Assembly: GCF_002802865.1 (NCBI RefSeq)
Contig: NZ_PGLQ01000004.1
Span: 1 to 64,000, forward strand
Length of the DNA stretch: 64,000 nt
From: Bifidobacterium scaligerum
GTDB taxonomy: Bacteria > Actinomycetota > Actinomycetes > Actinomycetales > Bifidobacteriaceae
Reading direction: 5' to 3'
In this document: piece by piece, positions 11,522 to 19,596 of the stretch
How positions within the stretch are numbered: the first letter of the stretch is position 1
How the letters are laid out: each line of letters begins with the position of its first letter
The notes under the pieces: model-generated
Told to the model about the DNA's origin: nothing
Database searches by the model: none
The model's input: the letters and a program-made list of their open reading frames with translations, nothing else
Made by a program: the position numbers and the translations under genes

Positions 11522-11552
11522 TTGACTAACCGATCGGTAGGTAGATTATCAA
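11522..11552. promoter_or_regulatory. Superimposed divergent promoters with TetR operator 1
   Basis: Plus strand: TTGACT (11522-11527), 17 bp, ATTATC (11545-11550), toward the TetR gene. Minus strand: TTGATA (11547-11552), 17 bp, TTAGTC (11524-11529), toward the GH3 gene. The two promoters lie almost exactly on top of each other. The operator ACTAACCGATCGGTAGGT (11525-11542), centred on the palindrome ACCGATCGGT, fills their common spacer, so one bound dimer would shut both. Confidence 0.7.
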
Positions 11553-11591
11553 ATCTAAAATCACAACACGCCAGAATCATTTGAAAACACT

Positions 11592-11609
11592 ACTAACCGA
11601 CCGTAAGGT
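11592..11609 (+). promoter_or_regulatory. TetR operator 2, in the TetR leader
   Basis: ACTAACCGACCGTAAGGT matches operator 1 at 15 of 18 positions and lies 67 bp further along, between the TetR promoter and its ATG, overlapping the AAGG used as ribosome binding site. Binding here would add a roadblock to autorepression. Confidence 0.6.
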
Positions 11610-11616
11610 TGCCTTC

Positions 11617-12219
11617 ATGAGCAGCACCTCCCCCAATACGCAAAGCGATGATCGCCGCAATGCCATCATCGAAGCCACCGTCGAATCCTTCGGCAAGCTC
11701 GGCTACTACGGCACTTCATTGCAGCGCATCGCCACCGAAGTGGGACTCACCAAAGCTGGCGTACTGCACTATGTAGGCAGTAAGGAAGGCCTGCTCGAAC
11801 TGGTGCTAAGCGAGGTATACGACCGCGAGACCATCGACGTCATGGCTGCGATGATCGGCGAAGACCGTCCGCTCATCGCCGATATGTGGCGCAGAATCGT
11901 ACAGATCAACGCCAAACGCCCAGCACTGGTACATATGTTCTCCACGCTGAGCGCCGAGGCCTTGGATCCCGAACATCCCGCACATGCCTACTTTGTCGAC
12001 CGCGAGCGTCAAACCGTCGCCAATGCGCTGAACATCAACTGGTGCGTACCGGGCGGCGTGAACGTGGAACATGTGCTGCAAGCTGGATTTTCGATGATGG
12101 ACGGCATTCAGCTGCGCTGGCTGCGCACACCCGGACAAAATCTTATGGACATGTGGGACGATTGTGAAAACGTACTTATGCCATTGCCCACGTGGGACGG
12201 ATACCGACGCAACCATTAA
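11617..12219 (+). CDS. TetR-family repressor next to the first GH3 gene
   Basis: 200 residues with an N-terminal TetR helix-turn-helix (LQRIATEVGLTKAGVLHYVGSKEGLL) and a C-terminal ligand/dimer domain ending in MDGIQLRWLR...LPTWDGYR. I chose ATG at 11617, preceded by AAGG, over an upstream TTG. It is clearly a paralogue of the repressors at 14908 and 21208, which share the same C-terminal motifs. It is divergent from the GH3 gene, with matching operators between them, so it should repress that gene and itself until a sugar signal appears. Confidence 0.9.
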   Translation: MSSTSPNTQSDDRRNAIIEATVESFGKLGYYGTSLQRIATEVGLTKAGVLHYVGSKEGLLELVLSEVYDRETIDVMAAMIGEDRPLIADMWRRIVQINAKRPALVHMFSTLSAEALDPEHPAHAYFVDRERQTVANALNINWCVPGGVNVEHVLQAGFSMMDGIQLRWLRTPGQNLMDMWDDCENVLMPLPTWDGYRRNH

Positions 12220-12280
12220 GACAACGTCCGAACCATTGGACCGCGGGAATAAACCGTCCTGCTTCTGCAATAAAAGAAAT

Positions 12281-12307
12281 GTTCCCGCCTCATATGGAGA
12301 CGGGAAC
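12281..12307. terminator. Bidirectional terminator between TetR and GH3 genes
   Basis: GTTCCCGCCTC and GGAGACGGGAAC form an 11-12 bp stem with one mismatch around ATAT. It lies between the convergent stop codons of the TetR gene (12219) and the second GH3 gene (12338). On the minus strand it is followed by ATTTCTTTTATTG. Confidence 0.8.
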
Positions 12308-12337
12308 AAGAGATATCGGACCGGATAACCGCGAGAC

Positions 12338-14692
12338 TTATGCCACAGTGAAGGTGGTGCGCTTCAGGTCTTCGCGGCGAGACGAATGACCGATGAGCAG
12401 TTCGAATTCGCCGGGCTCCACGATGCGGTTGGCTTCGGAATCCACGATGGTGCAGTCGGCCACCGGGATATCGAAGGCAACGGTCTTGGTTTCACCGGGG
12501 TCGAGCGTCACGCGCTGGAAGGCCTTCAGTTCGCGGTCGGTCCAGCTGTAGGAGGTCACGACGTCGCCGATGTAGGCCTGTACGACCTCGGTGCCAGCAC
12601 GATCGCCTGTATTGGTCAGGGTGATTTCGGCGTGCACGGTGTCGGATTCGGCGAAAGTGCCGTCGGTGTTTGTCGCACCGCCGGTGATAACCGGTTCACC
12701 ATACTCGAACGTGGTATAGCTCAGCCCCTCGCCGAAGGCAAATGCCGGATCCTGGGTGAGGTCAGCGTAGCGGTCACCGTGCTGGCCGCGCACCTGGTTG
12801 TAGTAGACCGGCAACTGGCCGGCATGACGCGGGAAGGTGACGGGCAGACGACCGGACGGGTTGGTCAGGCCAAAGATGATTTCGGCGACGGCCTGGCCGC
12901 CCTTCATGCCCGGGTTGGCGGCCCACAGAATGGAGCCGGTGCCAGTTTCGGGGTCGCTCACGCGCTTGGCGAATACGCCGTTCTCCCCCACGATGGAGGC
13001 GGGCAGAATCTGCGGCTTGGAGCTTATCAGCACAGTGACCATCGGCTTGCCGGTTTCCTTGGCCACGGCTGCGAGTGCGTCGAGCAGCGCGTTCTGACCG
13101 CCGAGCAATTCGAGGGTGGCGGTGGAGCAGGTTTCACCGGTGAGCTGGACGGTATCGCCCACTACGGCCACGATCAGGTCGGACTGGCGAGCGTTGGACA
13201 CGGCTTCGTCGAGCATCGCCTGGTCGACGGCGGCAGAAACACCGATCTTCGGACGAGGCTGGCCATCCGGATAGAGTTCGCCGGCCGGATCGGTGACAAG
13301 GTCCACGATGTTGGCACCACGCGAATACACAACCTCAGTGCCATCTGCGGCAAAGTGCTTGATGCCGTCGAGCACGGTGGTGATCATCTCACGCGGCTGG
13401 CCATCCGGCATCCAGGAAACCTGTCCGGAGTTGCCGGTCCAGTCGCCGAGCTGGTTCTGCGCATCGTCAGCCAGCGGACCGACCACGGCGATGCGCTTGG
13501 CCTTGCTCGCCGCGAACGGCAGGCTACCGTCGTTGCGCAGCAGCGCCACGGCTTCGCGGGCAAGCTCCAGGTTGATCTGTTGATGCGCTTCGGAGCCGAT
13601 GACGGTCTTGATGCGTTCAGCATCCGGCAGACGCGGGTCCTCGAACAGACCGAGACGGAACTTCAGCGCCAGAATGCGTGCGACAGCCTCATCGATCAGG
13701 GACTCGTCCAAGAGGCCGGTCTTCACGGCTTCGATGGCACCCTCATAGAACTGCGGGGTGGTCATGACCAAGTCGTTGCCGGCCTTGACTGCATCCGCAG
13801 CGGCATGCACATAATCCGGCTTGACCTTCTGCTCCCATACAGAGCGGCCCACATTATCCCAGTCGGTGATCAGCGTGCCGTTGTACTTCCATGCGCCGCG
13901 CAGCTTGTCAGTCAGCAGCCACTTGTTGAAGGTGACCGGCACACCGTCGATGGATTCGTAGCCGAGCATGAAGGTACCGCAGCCTTCCTTGGCCACGCGC
14001 TCGAACGGCGGCAGGAACCAGGATTCAAGCTTGCGATGAGACAGGTCCGCCTCGGAGGCGTCGCGTCCGCCTTGGGTTTCGGAGTAGCCGGCGAAGTGCT
14101 TGGCACAGGCCAGAATGGCGTCCTTCGGCAGCTCCTCACCGGCCTTGGCACCGCCCTGATAGCCCTTGACCATGGCGGAGGCGAGTTCGCCGATCAGCAT
14201 CGGGTCCTCACCGAAGGTTTCATCCACACGGCCCCAGCGGGTGTCGCGCGCGATGCACAGCACTGGGGAGAAGGTCCAGTGCACGCCGGTGCAGGAGACC
14301 TCTTCAGCGGTGGCACGGCCCGCTTGACGCACCTTTTCGGCATCCCAGCTCAATGCCATGCCAAGCTGCGAGGGAAAGATCGTGGCACCAGGCCAGAAAG
14401 AGTAGCCGTGGATGCAGTCGTCGCCGATGACCAGCGGAATACCGAGGCGGGTTTTCTCGTTGACGGTCTTCACGGCACGTGGCAGGTCTTCCGGGCTGGT
14501 GTGCAGGATGGAGCCGACGTGCTTGTTGACAATCAGGTCATCCAAGTCTCCACCTCGGGCGTCGAGCTGCATCATCTGGCCGACCTTCTCCTCCAGCGTC
14601 ATACGAGAGAGCAGGTCGGCAATGCGCTCGGAGGCGGACAGGTCAGGGTTCTTGTAGGGCAGGGTTGCTACGGTTGCGGTGGTTTCAGCCAT
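12338..14692 (-). CDS. GH3 family beta-glucosidase-like enzyme (second copy)
   Basis: 784 residues from the ATG at 14692, chosen because GAGGAAAG lies about 10 bp upstream; a weaker ATG exists at 14725. Domains: GH3 barrel (about 15-350) with MTLEEKVGQM near the start, the RDTRWGRVDETFGEDP signature, and nucleophile aspartate in TLITDWDNVG near residue 277; then the GH3 C-terminal sandwich and a FnIII-like domain. It differs clearly from the GH3 gene at 9125, so this is not a recent duplication. It appears cytoplasmic. A palindromic operator lies just upstream and matches the one before the TetR gene at 14908. Confidence 0.93.
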   Translation of the reverse strand: MAETTATVATLPYKNPDLSASERIADLLSRMTLEEKVGQMMQLDARGGDLDDLIVNKHVGSILHTSPEDLPRAVKTVNEKTRLGIPLVIGDDCIHGYSFWPGATIFPSQLGMALSWDAEKVRQAGRATAEEVSCTGVHWTFSPVLCIARDTRWGRVDETFGEDPMLIGELASAMVKGYQGGAKAGEELPKDAILACAKHFAGYSETQGGRDASEADLSHRKLESWFLPPFERVAKEGCGTFMLGYESIDGVPVTFNKWLLTDKLRGAWKYNGTLITDWDNVGRSVWEQKVKPDYVHAAADAVKAGNDLVMTTPQFYEGAIEAVKTGLLDESLIDEAVARILALKFRLGLFEDPRLPDAERIKTVIGSEAHQQINLELAREAVALLRNDGSLPFAASKAKRIAVVGPLADDAQNQLGDWTGNSGQVSWMPDGQPREMITTVLDGIKHFAADGTEVVYSRGANIVDLVTDPAGELYPDGQPRPKIGVSAAVDQAMLDEAVSNARQSDLIVAVVGDTVQLTGETCSTATLELLGGQNALLDALAAVAKETGKPMVTVLISSKPQILPASIVGENGVFAKRVSDPETGTGSILWAANPGMKGGQAVAEIIFGLTNPSGRLPVTFPRHAGQLPVYYNQVRGQHGDRYADLTQDPAFAFGEGLSYTTFEYGEPVITGGATNTDGTFAESDTVHAEITLTNTGDRAGTEVVQAYIGDVVTSYSWTDRELKAFQRVTLDPGETKTVAFDIPVADCTIVDSEANRIVEPGEFELLIGHSSRREDLKRTTFTVA

Positions 14693-14732
14693 GGCGGTTT
14701 CGCTTTCCTCGATGAAATCGAACATCTTTAAT

Positions 14733-14744
14733 TACCAATTGGTA
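14733..14744 (-). promoter_or_regulatory. TetR operator before the second GH3 gene
   Basis: TACCAATTGGTA is a perfect 12-bp palindrome about 40 bp upstream of the chosen GH3 start. The same design (TTACC, 4-bp centre, GGTAA) occurs in front of the TetR gene that ends at 14908, which ties that repressor to this enzyme gene. Confidence 0.65.
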
Positions 14745-14818
14745 GTTTAACGCGACATACGGCGCAACACGCGGAAAACACAACATAAAGCGTCATGGAA
14801 TTTCAGCAAACAGTTACT

Positions 14819-14850
14819 CAGTATGCGCCATAACACAGCACCCGCATACT
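14819..14850 (-). terminator. Possible terminator of the TetR gene
   Basis: AGTATGCG pairs with CGCATACT around about 15 nt, 60 bp beyond the TetR stop codon. There is no T-run, so its role as terminator is uncertain. Confidence 0.35.
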
Positions 14851-14907
14851 TAGAGCCGGTTGAGCACCTTCCAACAGTCCGCAAAGCCTTGAGTTCCGAC
14901 CCTTACC

Positions 14908-15546
14908 TCAACGGTAGCCGTCCCACAGTGGCGCGGGGAACAACAGCGGCTCGAATTCGGCCCATTCTTCGTTCAAGTCGATGGCGGGTTCGCGCAGCCA
15001 ACGCAACTGGATGCCATCCATGACCTCCAATGCCTTGCGCACGGTGGGGCGAACCTCATCGAATGAGGAGAATGAAGGCGGGATACGCCAATCAAAGCCG
15101 GCATAGTATCGCCAAATCGAATCCTGACGATCGGCGAACACATCATGTAGCGGGTGATCAGGATTGAACGTTTCTACCTGCAGTACGGAAAAAAGCTGAA
15201 CCAGCATACGACGCTGCGAATTGTATCGCACCAAATACCGGAAGTACGCAGGCAGCCTAAGGTCATCGGCCATGGAGCCTGGCAAACCGGACGCACAGAA
15301 CTCGGCCACATTGCCGCCTACGTTGTATTTTTCGAGGTACACCATGCCCAGCAGATTATCTTTGCTGCCGATATACCTCAGTACGCCCTGTTTGGTGACA
15401 CCCACGGCATCCGCGACATCTTGCACAGACGTACCGTTGTACCCTCGCTCGGAGATCAGCCTCACTGCGGCATCGAGGATTTCGCGCTTGCGCTCCAGCG
15501 GCGTCTTACGGACTCGTTTGCGATCGGAAGTGGTTTCTGCGGCCAT
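14908..15546 (-). CDS. TetR-family repressor next to the second GH3 gene
   Basis: 212 residues. The helix-turn-helix is VQDVADAVGVTKQGVLRYIGSKDNLL; the C-terminal domain ends MDGIQLRWLREPAIDL...PAPLWDGYR, as in its paralogues at 11617 and 21208. It is in the same orientation as the second GH3 gene but separated by about 215 bp with its own operator. A -10-like TACACT (15555-15560) stands 8-9 bp before the ATG, so the transcript is probably leaderless or nearly so. It is inferred to repress itself and the GH3 gene. Confidence 0.9.
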   Translation of the reverse strand: MAAETTSDRKRVRKTPLERKREILDAAVRLISERGYNGTSVQDVADAVGVTKQGVLRYIGSKDNLLGMVYLEKYNVGGNVAEFCASGLPGSMADDLRLPAYFRYLVRYNSQRRMLVQLFSVLQVETFNPDHPLHDVFADRQDSIWRYYAGFDWRIPPSFSSFDEVRPTVRKALEVMDGIQLRWLREPAIDLNEEWAEFEPLLFPAPLWDGYR

Positions 15547-15570
15547 AGACGCCTAGTGTATCCCACTTCA

Positions 15571-15584
15571 TTACCAAGCGGTAA
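15571..15584 (-). promoter_or_regulatory. TetR operator, autoregulatory
   Basis: TTACCAAGCGGTAA: perfect 5-bp half sites around a 4-bp centre, 25 bp upstream of the TetR ATG. It matches the half sites of the operator at 14733-14744. Confidence 0.65.
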
Positions 15585-15656
15585 CAAACGGTTTCTACTG
15601 CGCGTCACAACAAAACCATGGTTTTGTCAGCAGTCCACGAACTAACGAAATTAAGA

Positions 15657-15691
15657 AAGACTCTCCTCACTGGAGCAATGAGGAGAGTCTT
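15657..15691 (-). terminator. Terminator of the GH30 gene
   Basis: A perfect 13-bp stem (AAGACTCTCCTCA and its complement) around a 9-nt loop. On the minus strand it is followed by TCTTAATTTC. It is 18 bp past the GH30 stop codon. Confidence 0.88.
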
Positions 15692-15708
15692 AAGACGACC
15701 AACAACAA

Positions 15709-17055
15709 TCAGTCGAGTATGAAGGTGTTGAAGGAGCGCGGGGCGAGCGTGACCTTGAGGCCGCGGGAGGCGTTTGCCGGGTCGGCGAACTCGAACGGCA
15801 TCTCGTTCTCCAGTGCGTTCTGGGCCACGACGACCACAGTGCCGTCCGGGTTGCGGAAGGCGATGGCCATGGAGTTGAAGTGTCCGACAGTGCCGAGCAG
15901 CACCGCGCCGGGGCGTACGTACTTGGAGAAGTGGCGCATCACGTAGTACTCGGGGTTGCGGCGCACCTCATGGGTGTCGGCGGTGATGGTGAACAGAGAG
16001 TTCTGCCACCAGCCCCACGTGGAATCCTGATCGTCCAGAATCATATTCCAGTAGGTGTATGCGGTGGCGCCGTTGCGGAAGTAGTGGTTGATCAGATGGA
16101 ACACGTATTCCGCGTACTCCCAGGTGTTCTGGCCGTCGCCGCATTCGGATTCGGACTGGATGAGCTCGATCTCGGGCCAGGATTCGTGGGTGCGGGCGAT
16201 GCAGTTCTGGCCGGCCCACTGGTAGGCGATGCCCTTGATGTAGTGGCGGGCGCCATCGTCGAAGAGGATGTTGTCCACGAAACGGTTGTAGTTGTTGAGG
16301 GCCATGCCGTAGCCGCCGCCGGTCCACTTCATGTCTTCCGGTCCGTTCAGGGTGCCCAGCCAGATGTCGGTGTCGAGACCGGCTTCGTCGAAGGCGGGGC
16401 CGAGGTAGTCGCGGATGAAGACCTTCAGAGCCTCGGCGTCCCACAGGGCGCTCGGGAACTTCTGGTCGGCGAACACCTCGTTCTGCACATGCAGCTGGTT
16501 CACGGTGATGCCATGCTCGGCGTAGGCCTGAATGTACTTGACCAGGTACTTGGCGTAGGCCTTGAGGTTTTCCGGGGTCTGGATGAGACGGCCGTAGTTG
16601 TAGGCCTTCGGGCGCTTCATCCAGGTCGGCGGGGACCACGGGCTGGAGAACAGGCGCATATCCGGCTGCCATTCCTGAGCACGGTGGATGTACGGGATCA
16701 AGGTCTCCTCGTCGCGCTCGACGGAGAAGTGCTCCATATCGTAGTCGCCTTCGACCTCGTCGTAGCTGTACCAGTGGTCGGCGAAATCGTTGGCGGCCAC
16801 GGGCGCGCGATTGAACGTGAAGTTCATCTCTTCAGGATCGAAGAGCTCCTTGATGATCTGGTCGCGCTCGGCTTCGGCCACGGTCTGCAGCGGCAACCAG
16901 CCGAGTTCGTTGAAGCACCCGCCGAAACCGCGCAGCGCCTGGTATTCGTTGCCGTCGAGCTGCAGGTCCGGGGCGGCGGTCGCACCGGTGGCCGCAACTT
17001 CGGCCGAACGGTCCACGAGCTTGGCGTCCGGGGTGGTGGCGATCCATGTGGTCAT
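15709..17055 (-). CDS. GH30 family glycoside hydrolase
   Basis: 448 residues, no signal peptide, so an intracellular enzyme. The barrel begins with LRGFGGCFNELGW. The acid/base glutamate is in HVQNEVF near residue 188 and the nucleophile in QSESE near residue 302, as expected for GH30. A C-terminal beta-sandwich ends PRSFNTFILD. GH30 members include beta-glucosidases, beta-xylosidases and beta-1,6-glycanases; sequence alone does not choose. It follows the GH42 gene on the same strand but has a terminator and its own operator in between. That operator is of the type found at the MFS and TetR genes, so it probably belongs to the same regulon. Confidence 0.92.
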   Translation of the reverse strand: MTTWIATTPDAKLVDRSAEVAATGATAAPDLQLDGNEYQALRGFGGCFNELGWLPLQTVAEAERDQIIKELFDPEEMNFTFNRAPVAANDFADHWYSYDEVEGDYDMEHFSVERDEETLIPYIHRAQEWQPDMRLFSSPWSPPTWMKRPKAYNYGRLIQTPENLKAYAKYLVKYIQAYAEHGITVNQLHVQNEVFADQKFPSALWDAEALKVFIRDYLGPAFDEAGLDTDIWLGTLNGPEDMKWTGGGYGMALNNYNRFVDNILFDDGARHYIKGIAYQWAGQNCIARTHESWPEIELIQSESECGDGQNTWEYAEYVFHLINHYFRNGATAYTYWNMILDDQDSTWGWWQNSLFTITADTHEVRRNPEYYVMRHFSKYVRPGAVLLGTVGHFNSMAIAFRNPDGTVVVVAQNALENEMPFEFADPANASRGLKVTLAPRSFNTFILD

Positions 17056-17158
17056 GATGGATTTCCTTTCTTTCGGTGATTGTTGCGCGGGCCCGCGGCT
17101 CAGGCGACCCGTGCGGCTCTTCGTTGAGTTATGTCTTTTCGCTGTCAGTTGACTTCTT

Positions 17159-17178
17159 TATCTAACGGCTACTAGATA
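17159..17178 (-). promoter_or_regulatory. Operator before the GH30 gene
   Basis: TATCTAACGGCTACTAGATA: 7-bp half sites with one mismatch around a 6-bp centre, about 105 bp upstream of the GH30 start. It matches the operators at 20968, 21029 and 21855. Confidence 0.65.
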
Positions 17179-17241
17179 AATGATAACGCAAAGTATTCAT
17201 TAAGATTTACCGGCGTGTCTTACCGCTCTCCACGGATAGTA

Positions 17242-17275
17242 AAGGAGGTATCTACCTTTCGATAGATACCTCCTT
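17242..17275 (-). terminator. Terminator of the GH42 gene
   Basis: A perfect 13-bp stem AAGGAGGTATCTA with its complement around 8 nt; the minus strand continues TTACTATCC. It is 33 bp past the GH42 stop codon and separates that gene from the GH30 promoter. Confidence 0.85.
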
Positions 17276-17307
17276 GATCACATAGATGCCGCAGCGTTGG
17301 AAGCCAC

Positions 17308-19443
17308 TCAGCCAGCGATGACAGCGAGGTTCCAGCGTGGGATGGTCAACTCGTCGCCGACCGCGACCGGCATGCCGGGACGCACGGAGAGCGAGGCGGA
17401 CGAGACCTCGTCGATCAGACCGTCGGAGCCCACGATCTGCGGGGCCACGACTACAGATCCAGTCACGGGGCTGGCGAACGAGACCGGCTCGGCCGAGTAG
17501 TTGAGCAGATAAGTCACGGTTTCACCGGCCTGGTTCGACCCCTGACGCACGACGACCTTGCCCGCGAGCGCCAGTCCGGCCGGTTCGATGCCGGCGTGGG
17601 CTACGGCCTCGCGCATCACGGCCTTCATGGTCTCGGCGTCGAGCAGGGTACCGATCCATTCGGCGCTGCCCTTGCCGAATACATGGCGGGTCACGGCCGC
17701 ATAGGAGTCCCAGGCGTAGTGGCCGTAGCGGGCAAGCACTTCGGTGCCGGCCGCCGCATCCGCCTTGAGCAGTTCGATAAGCGCTTCGGCCGGAGCCTCA
17801 GGCGCACCGGCGAGCGCGGAGTCGTCCGCGAACACCACCGGCACGCGGCCCTTCGGGCGGGTGAACTGATTGTAGGTCAAGCCGAACACGTCCGTGAGTC
17901 CATGCGGCGCGCGGTCATGCCAGACGGTCACCTCGTCGTCGGCAACAAACGAACGCATCACAGAAACCAAGTGTCCGCCACCGGCCACGAAGCCGCGCAG
18001 CCGGGCGATGGTTTCCTCCGGCGTGCAGTAGAGCGCTGGGGTCACGATCATGGCGTACTGGGCGAGGCGTTCGGTGGGCGCGTCCACAGGCAGGAAGTCG
18101 CACTCCACGTTGAGCTGGAAGAGCGCGTCGTACACACGGCGCACGATGTCGTTGTAGTTGACGCCGACACCATCCGGAAAACCGGTCTCCACGCGGAACC
18201 ATTCAAGCGCGGACAAAGCCTCGTTGGAGACCATGATGGCCACCTTGTTGCACTTCTTCAGATGGATCAGACGCTCGCCCACGGCCGGGTCGGCCACCTC
18301 GCGGCCGAACACGCCAGCCTCCTCATAGGTGGGGTTCGACTCCATGTCGTGGCTCAGGAGGCCCTTCCAGTACGTCTCAAAGGAGTTGTGGATGGAGTGC
18401 CAATGCCAGTACTCCACCATGTCCGCACCGGAAGCCAAGTGCGAGTAAGCCTGCAAACGCAGCTGACCGGGGAACGGCACCCAGCCGTGCTGGCCCTGCG
18501 CCTCGGTTTCGAGCACCAGATAGTTGGCCCCGTTCTTGGTGGAGCGGGTCATGTCGCCGCCGAACGCAATTTCGGTGCCGGTCAGCTCGTCCTCGGTGGG
18601 GTGATAGATGTCCACGCCGGTGATGTCCACGGCGGCCGCGGCCTTGAAGTGATCCACAGCCGGTTGCACGCCGTAGGAGTAGCCGCGCCATTCGAAGTCG
18701 AAGTTCTGGGTCACGAACTGGTCATCGCGGGCGTACTCGCGCACGATGTCCGCCTGCCATGCGAGGAATTCGGCCACCTGCGCACGGCGGAAGCGGTCGA
18801 ACTCGCCACGCAGCGACTGGTTGATGGTGTTGGTCACGTCCGGGAAGTCCTCCCACGCATCCACTCGGTTGGACCAGTAGTCGAGGCCGAAGTGGGCGTT
18901 GAGCTGGTCGAGGTCGTCGTTGAACTTGGCGCGCAGGTGTTTGACGAACAGCGCCTGCATGTCGGGGCTCACGGAATCGTAGTACTTGGTCTCGTTGTCC
19001 ACCTGATAGCCGATGACGGACGGGTGGTTCGCCACATGCTTGATGAGTTCGCGGATCACGCGCTCGCCATAGTAACGGTAGGCGGGGTTGACGATGTCCA
19101 TGATCTGGCGCGGTCCATACTTGCCGGGTCCGTTTGGGGTTACGGCAAGCACGTCCGGGTGCATACGCACAAGCCATGCGGACACGGCGTATGTGGGCGT
19201 GCCCACGATCACAGAGATATTGTGGCGCTGTGCGGCATCCAGCGCGCGGTCCACGTGGCTGAAGTCGAAGACGCCTGGCTGCGGTTCGCAGGTGCTCCAG
19301 GTCGATTCGGCGATGCGGATCACGTTGATGCCGGCCGCGTCCATCATCTTCATGTCGGTTTCGATGCGGTCCTCGCCGGCAGGCATGTATTCGTCGTAGT
19401 AGGCGGCGCCGAACAGAATACGGTCTACGCTGTGCTTGCTCAT
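17308..19443 (-). CDS. GH42 beta-galactosidase
   Basis: 711 residues from the ATG at 19443 (AGGGGAG upstream); an in-frame start at 19536 would add a tail lacking GH42 similarity. GH42 features: FGAAYYDEYMP at the start, acid/base glutamate in GYQVDNETKYY near residue 148, nucleophile glutamate in LVLETEAQGQ near residue 311, then the trimerisation and C-terminal beta domains. It appears intracellular. Bifidobacterial GH42 enzymes act on beta-galactosides such as galacto-oligosaccharides and galactan fragments. It lies downstream of the MFS transporter, so import and hydrolysis form one operon. Confidence 0.95.
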   Translation of the reverse strand: MSKHSVDRILFGAAYYDEYMPAGEDRIETDMKMMDAAGINVIRIAESTWSTCEPQPGVFDFSHVDRALDAAQRHNISVIVGTPTYAVSAWLVRMHPDVLAVTPNGPGKYGPRQIMDIVNPAYRYYGERVIRELIKHVANHPSVIGYQVDNETKYYDSVSPDMQALFVKHLRAKFNDDLDQLNAHFGLDYWSNRVDAWEDFPDVTNTINQSLRGEFDRFRRAQVAEFLAWQADIVREYARDDQFVTQNFDFEWRGYSYGVQPAVDHFKAAAAVDITGVDIYHPTEDELTGTEIAFGGDMTRSTKNGANYLVLETEAQGQHGWVPFPGQLRLQAYSHLASGADMVEYWHWHSIHNSFETYWKGLLSHDMESNPTYEEAGVFGREVADPAVGERLIHLKKCNKVAIMVSNEALSALEWFRVETGFPDGVGVNYNDIVRRVYDALFQLNVECDFLPVDAPTERLAQYAMIVTPALYCTPEETIARLRGFVAGGGHLVSVMRSFVADDEVTVWHDRAPHGLTDVFGLTYNQFTRPKGRVPVVFADDSALAGAPEAPAEALIELLKADAAAGTEVLARYGHYAWDSYAAVTRHVFGKGSAEWIGTLLDAETMKAVMREAVAHAGIEPAGLALAGKVVVRQGSNQAGETVTYLLNYSAEPVSFASPVTGSVVVAPQIVGSDGLIDEVSSASLSVRPGMPVAVGDELTIPRWNLAVIAG

Positions 19444-19525
19444 CGTCAGGTCACTCCCCTGCCTTATGTCTGGGTTTGATTGGTTGTTTTCGGTTGGATG
19501 GATTACCGGCTTTGCGTATGCGAAC

Positions 19526-19560
19526 GGCCGGCCCACTGAAGTTATTCGAGCGGACCGGCC
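19526..19560 (-). other. GC-rich hairpin between MFS and GH42 genes
   Basis: GGCCGGCCC and GGACCGGCC form a 9-bp stem with one wobble around a 17-nt loop. There is no T-run. Within an operon it may stabilise the mRNA end or reduce readthrough, giving different dosage of transporter and hydrolase. That role is inference. Confidence 0.6.
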
Positions 19561-19596
19561 GCAGCCGTAGGTTGATTTTGCACCTGAGCGCGAGAC

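Noticed and set aside
11600-11609. GACCGTAAG at 11599 as a third copy of the conserved core
   Set aside because: Only nine bases match and there are no paired arms; it is explained as part of TetR operator 2.
12386-14731. Long plus-strand open frame of 781 codons opposite the second GH3 gene
   Set aside because: It mirrors the minus-strand GH3 frame, has biased His/Gly/Val-rich composition and no recognisable domain. Such antisense frames are common in high-GC codon-biased genes.
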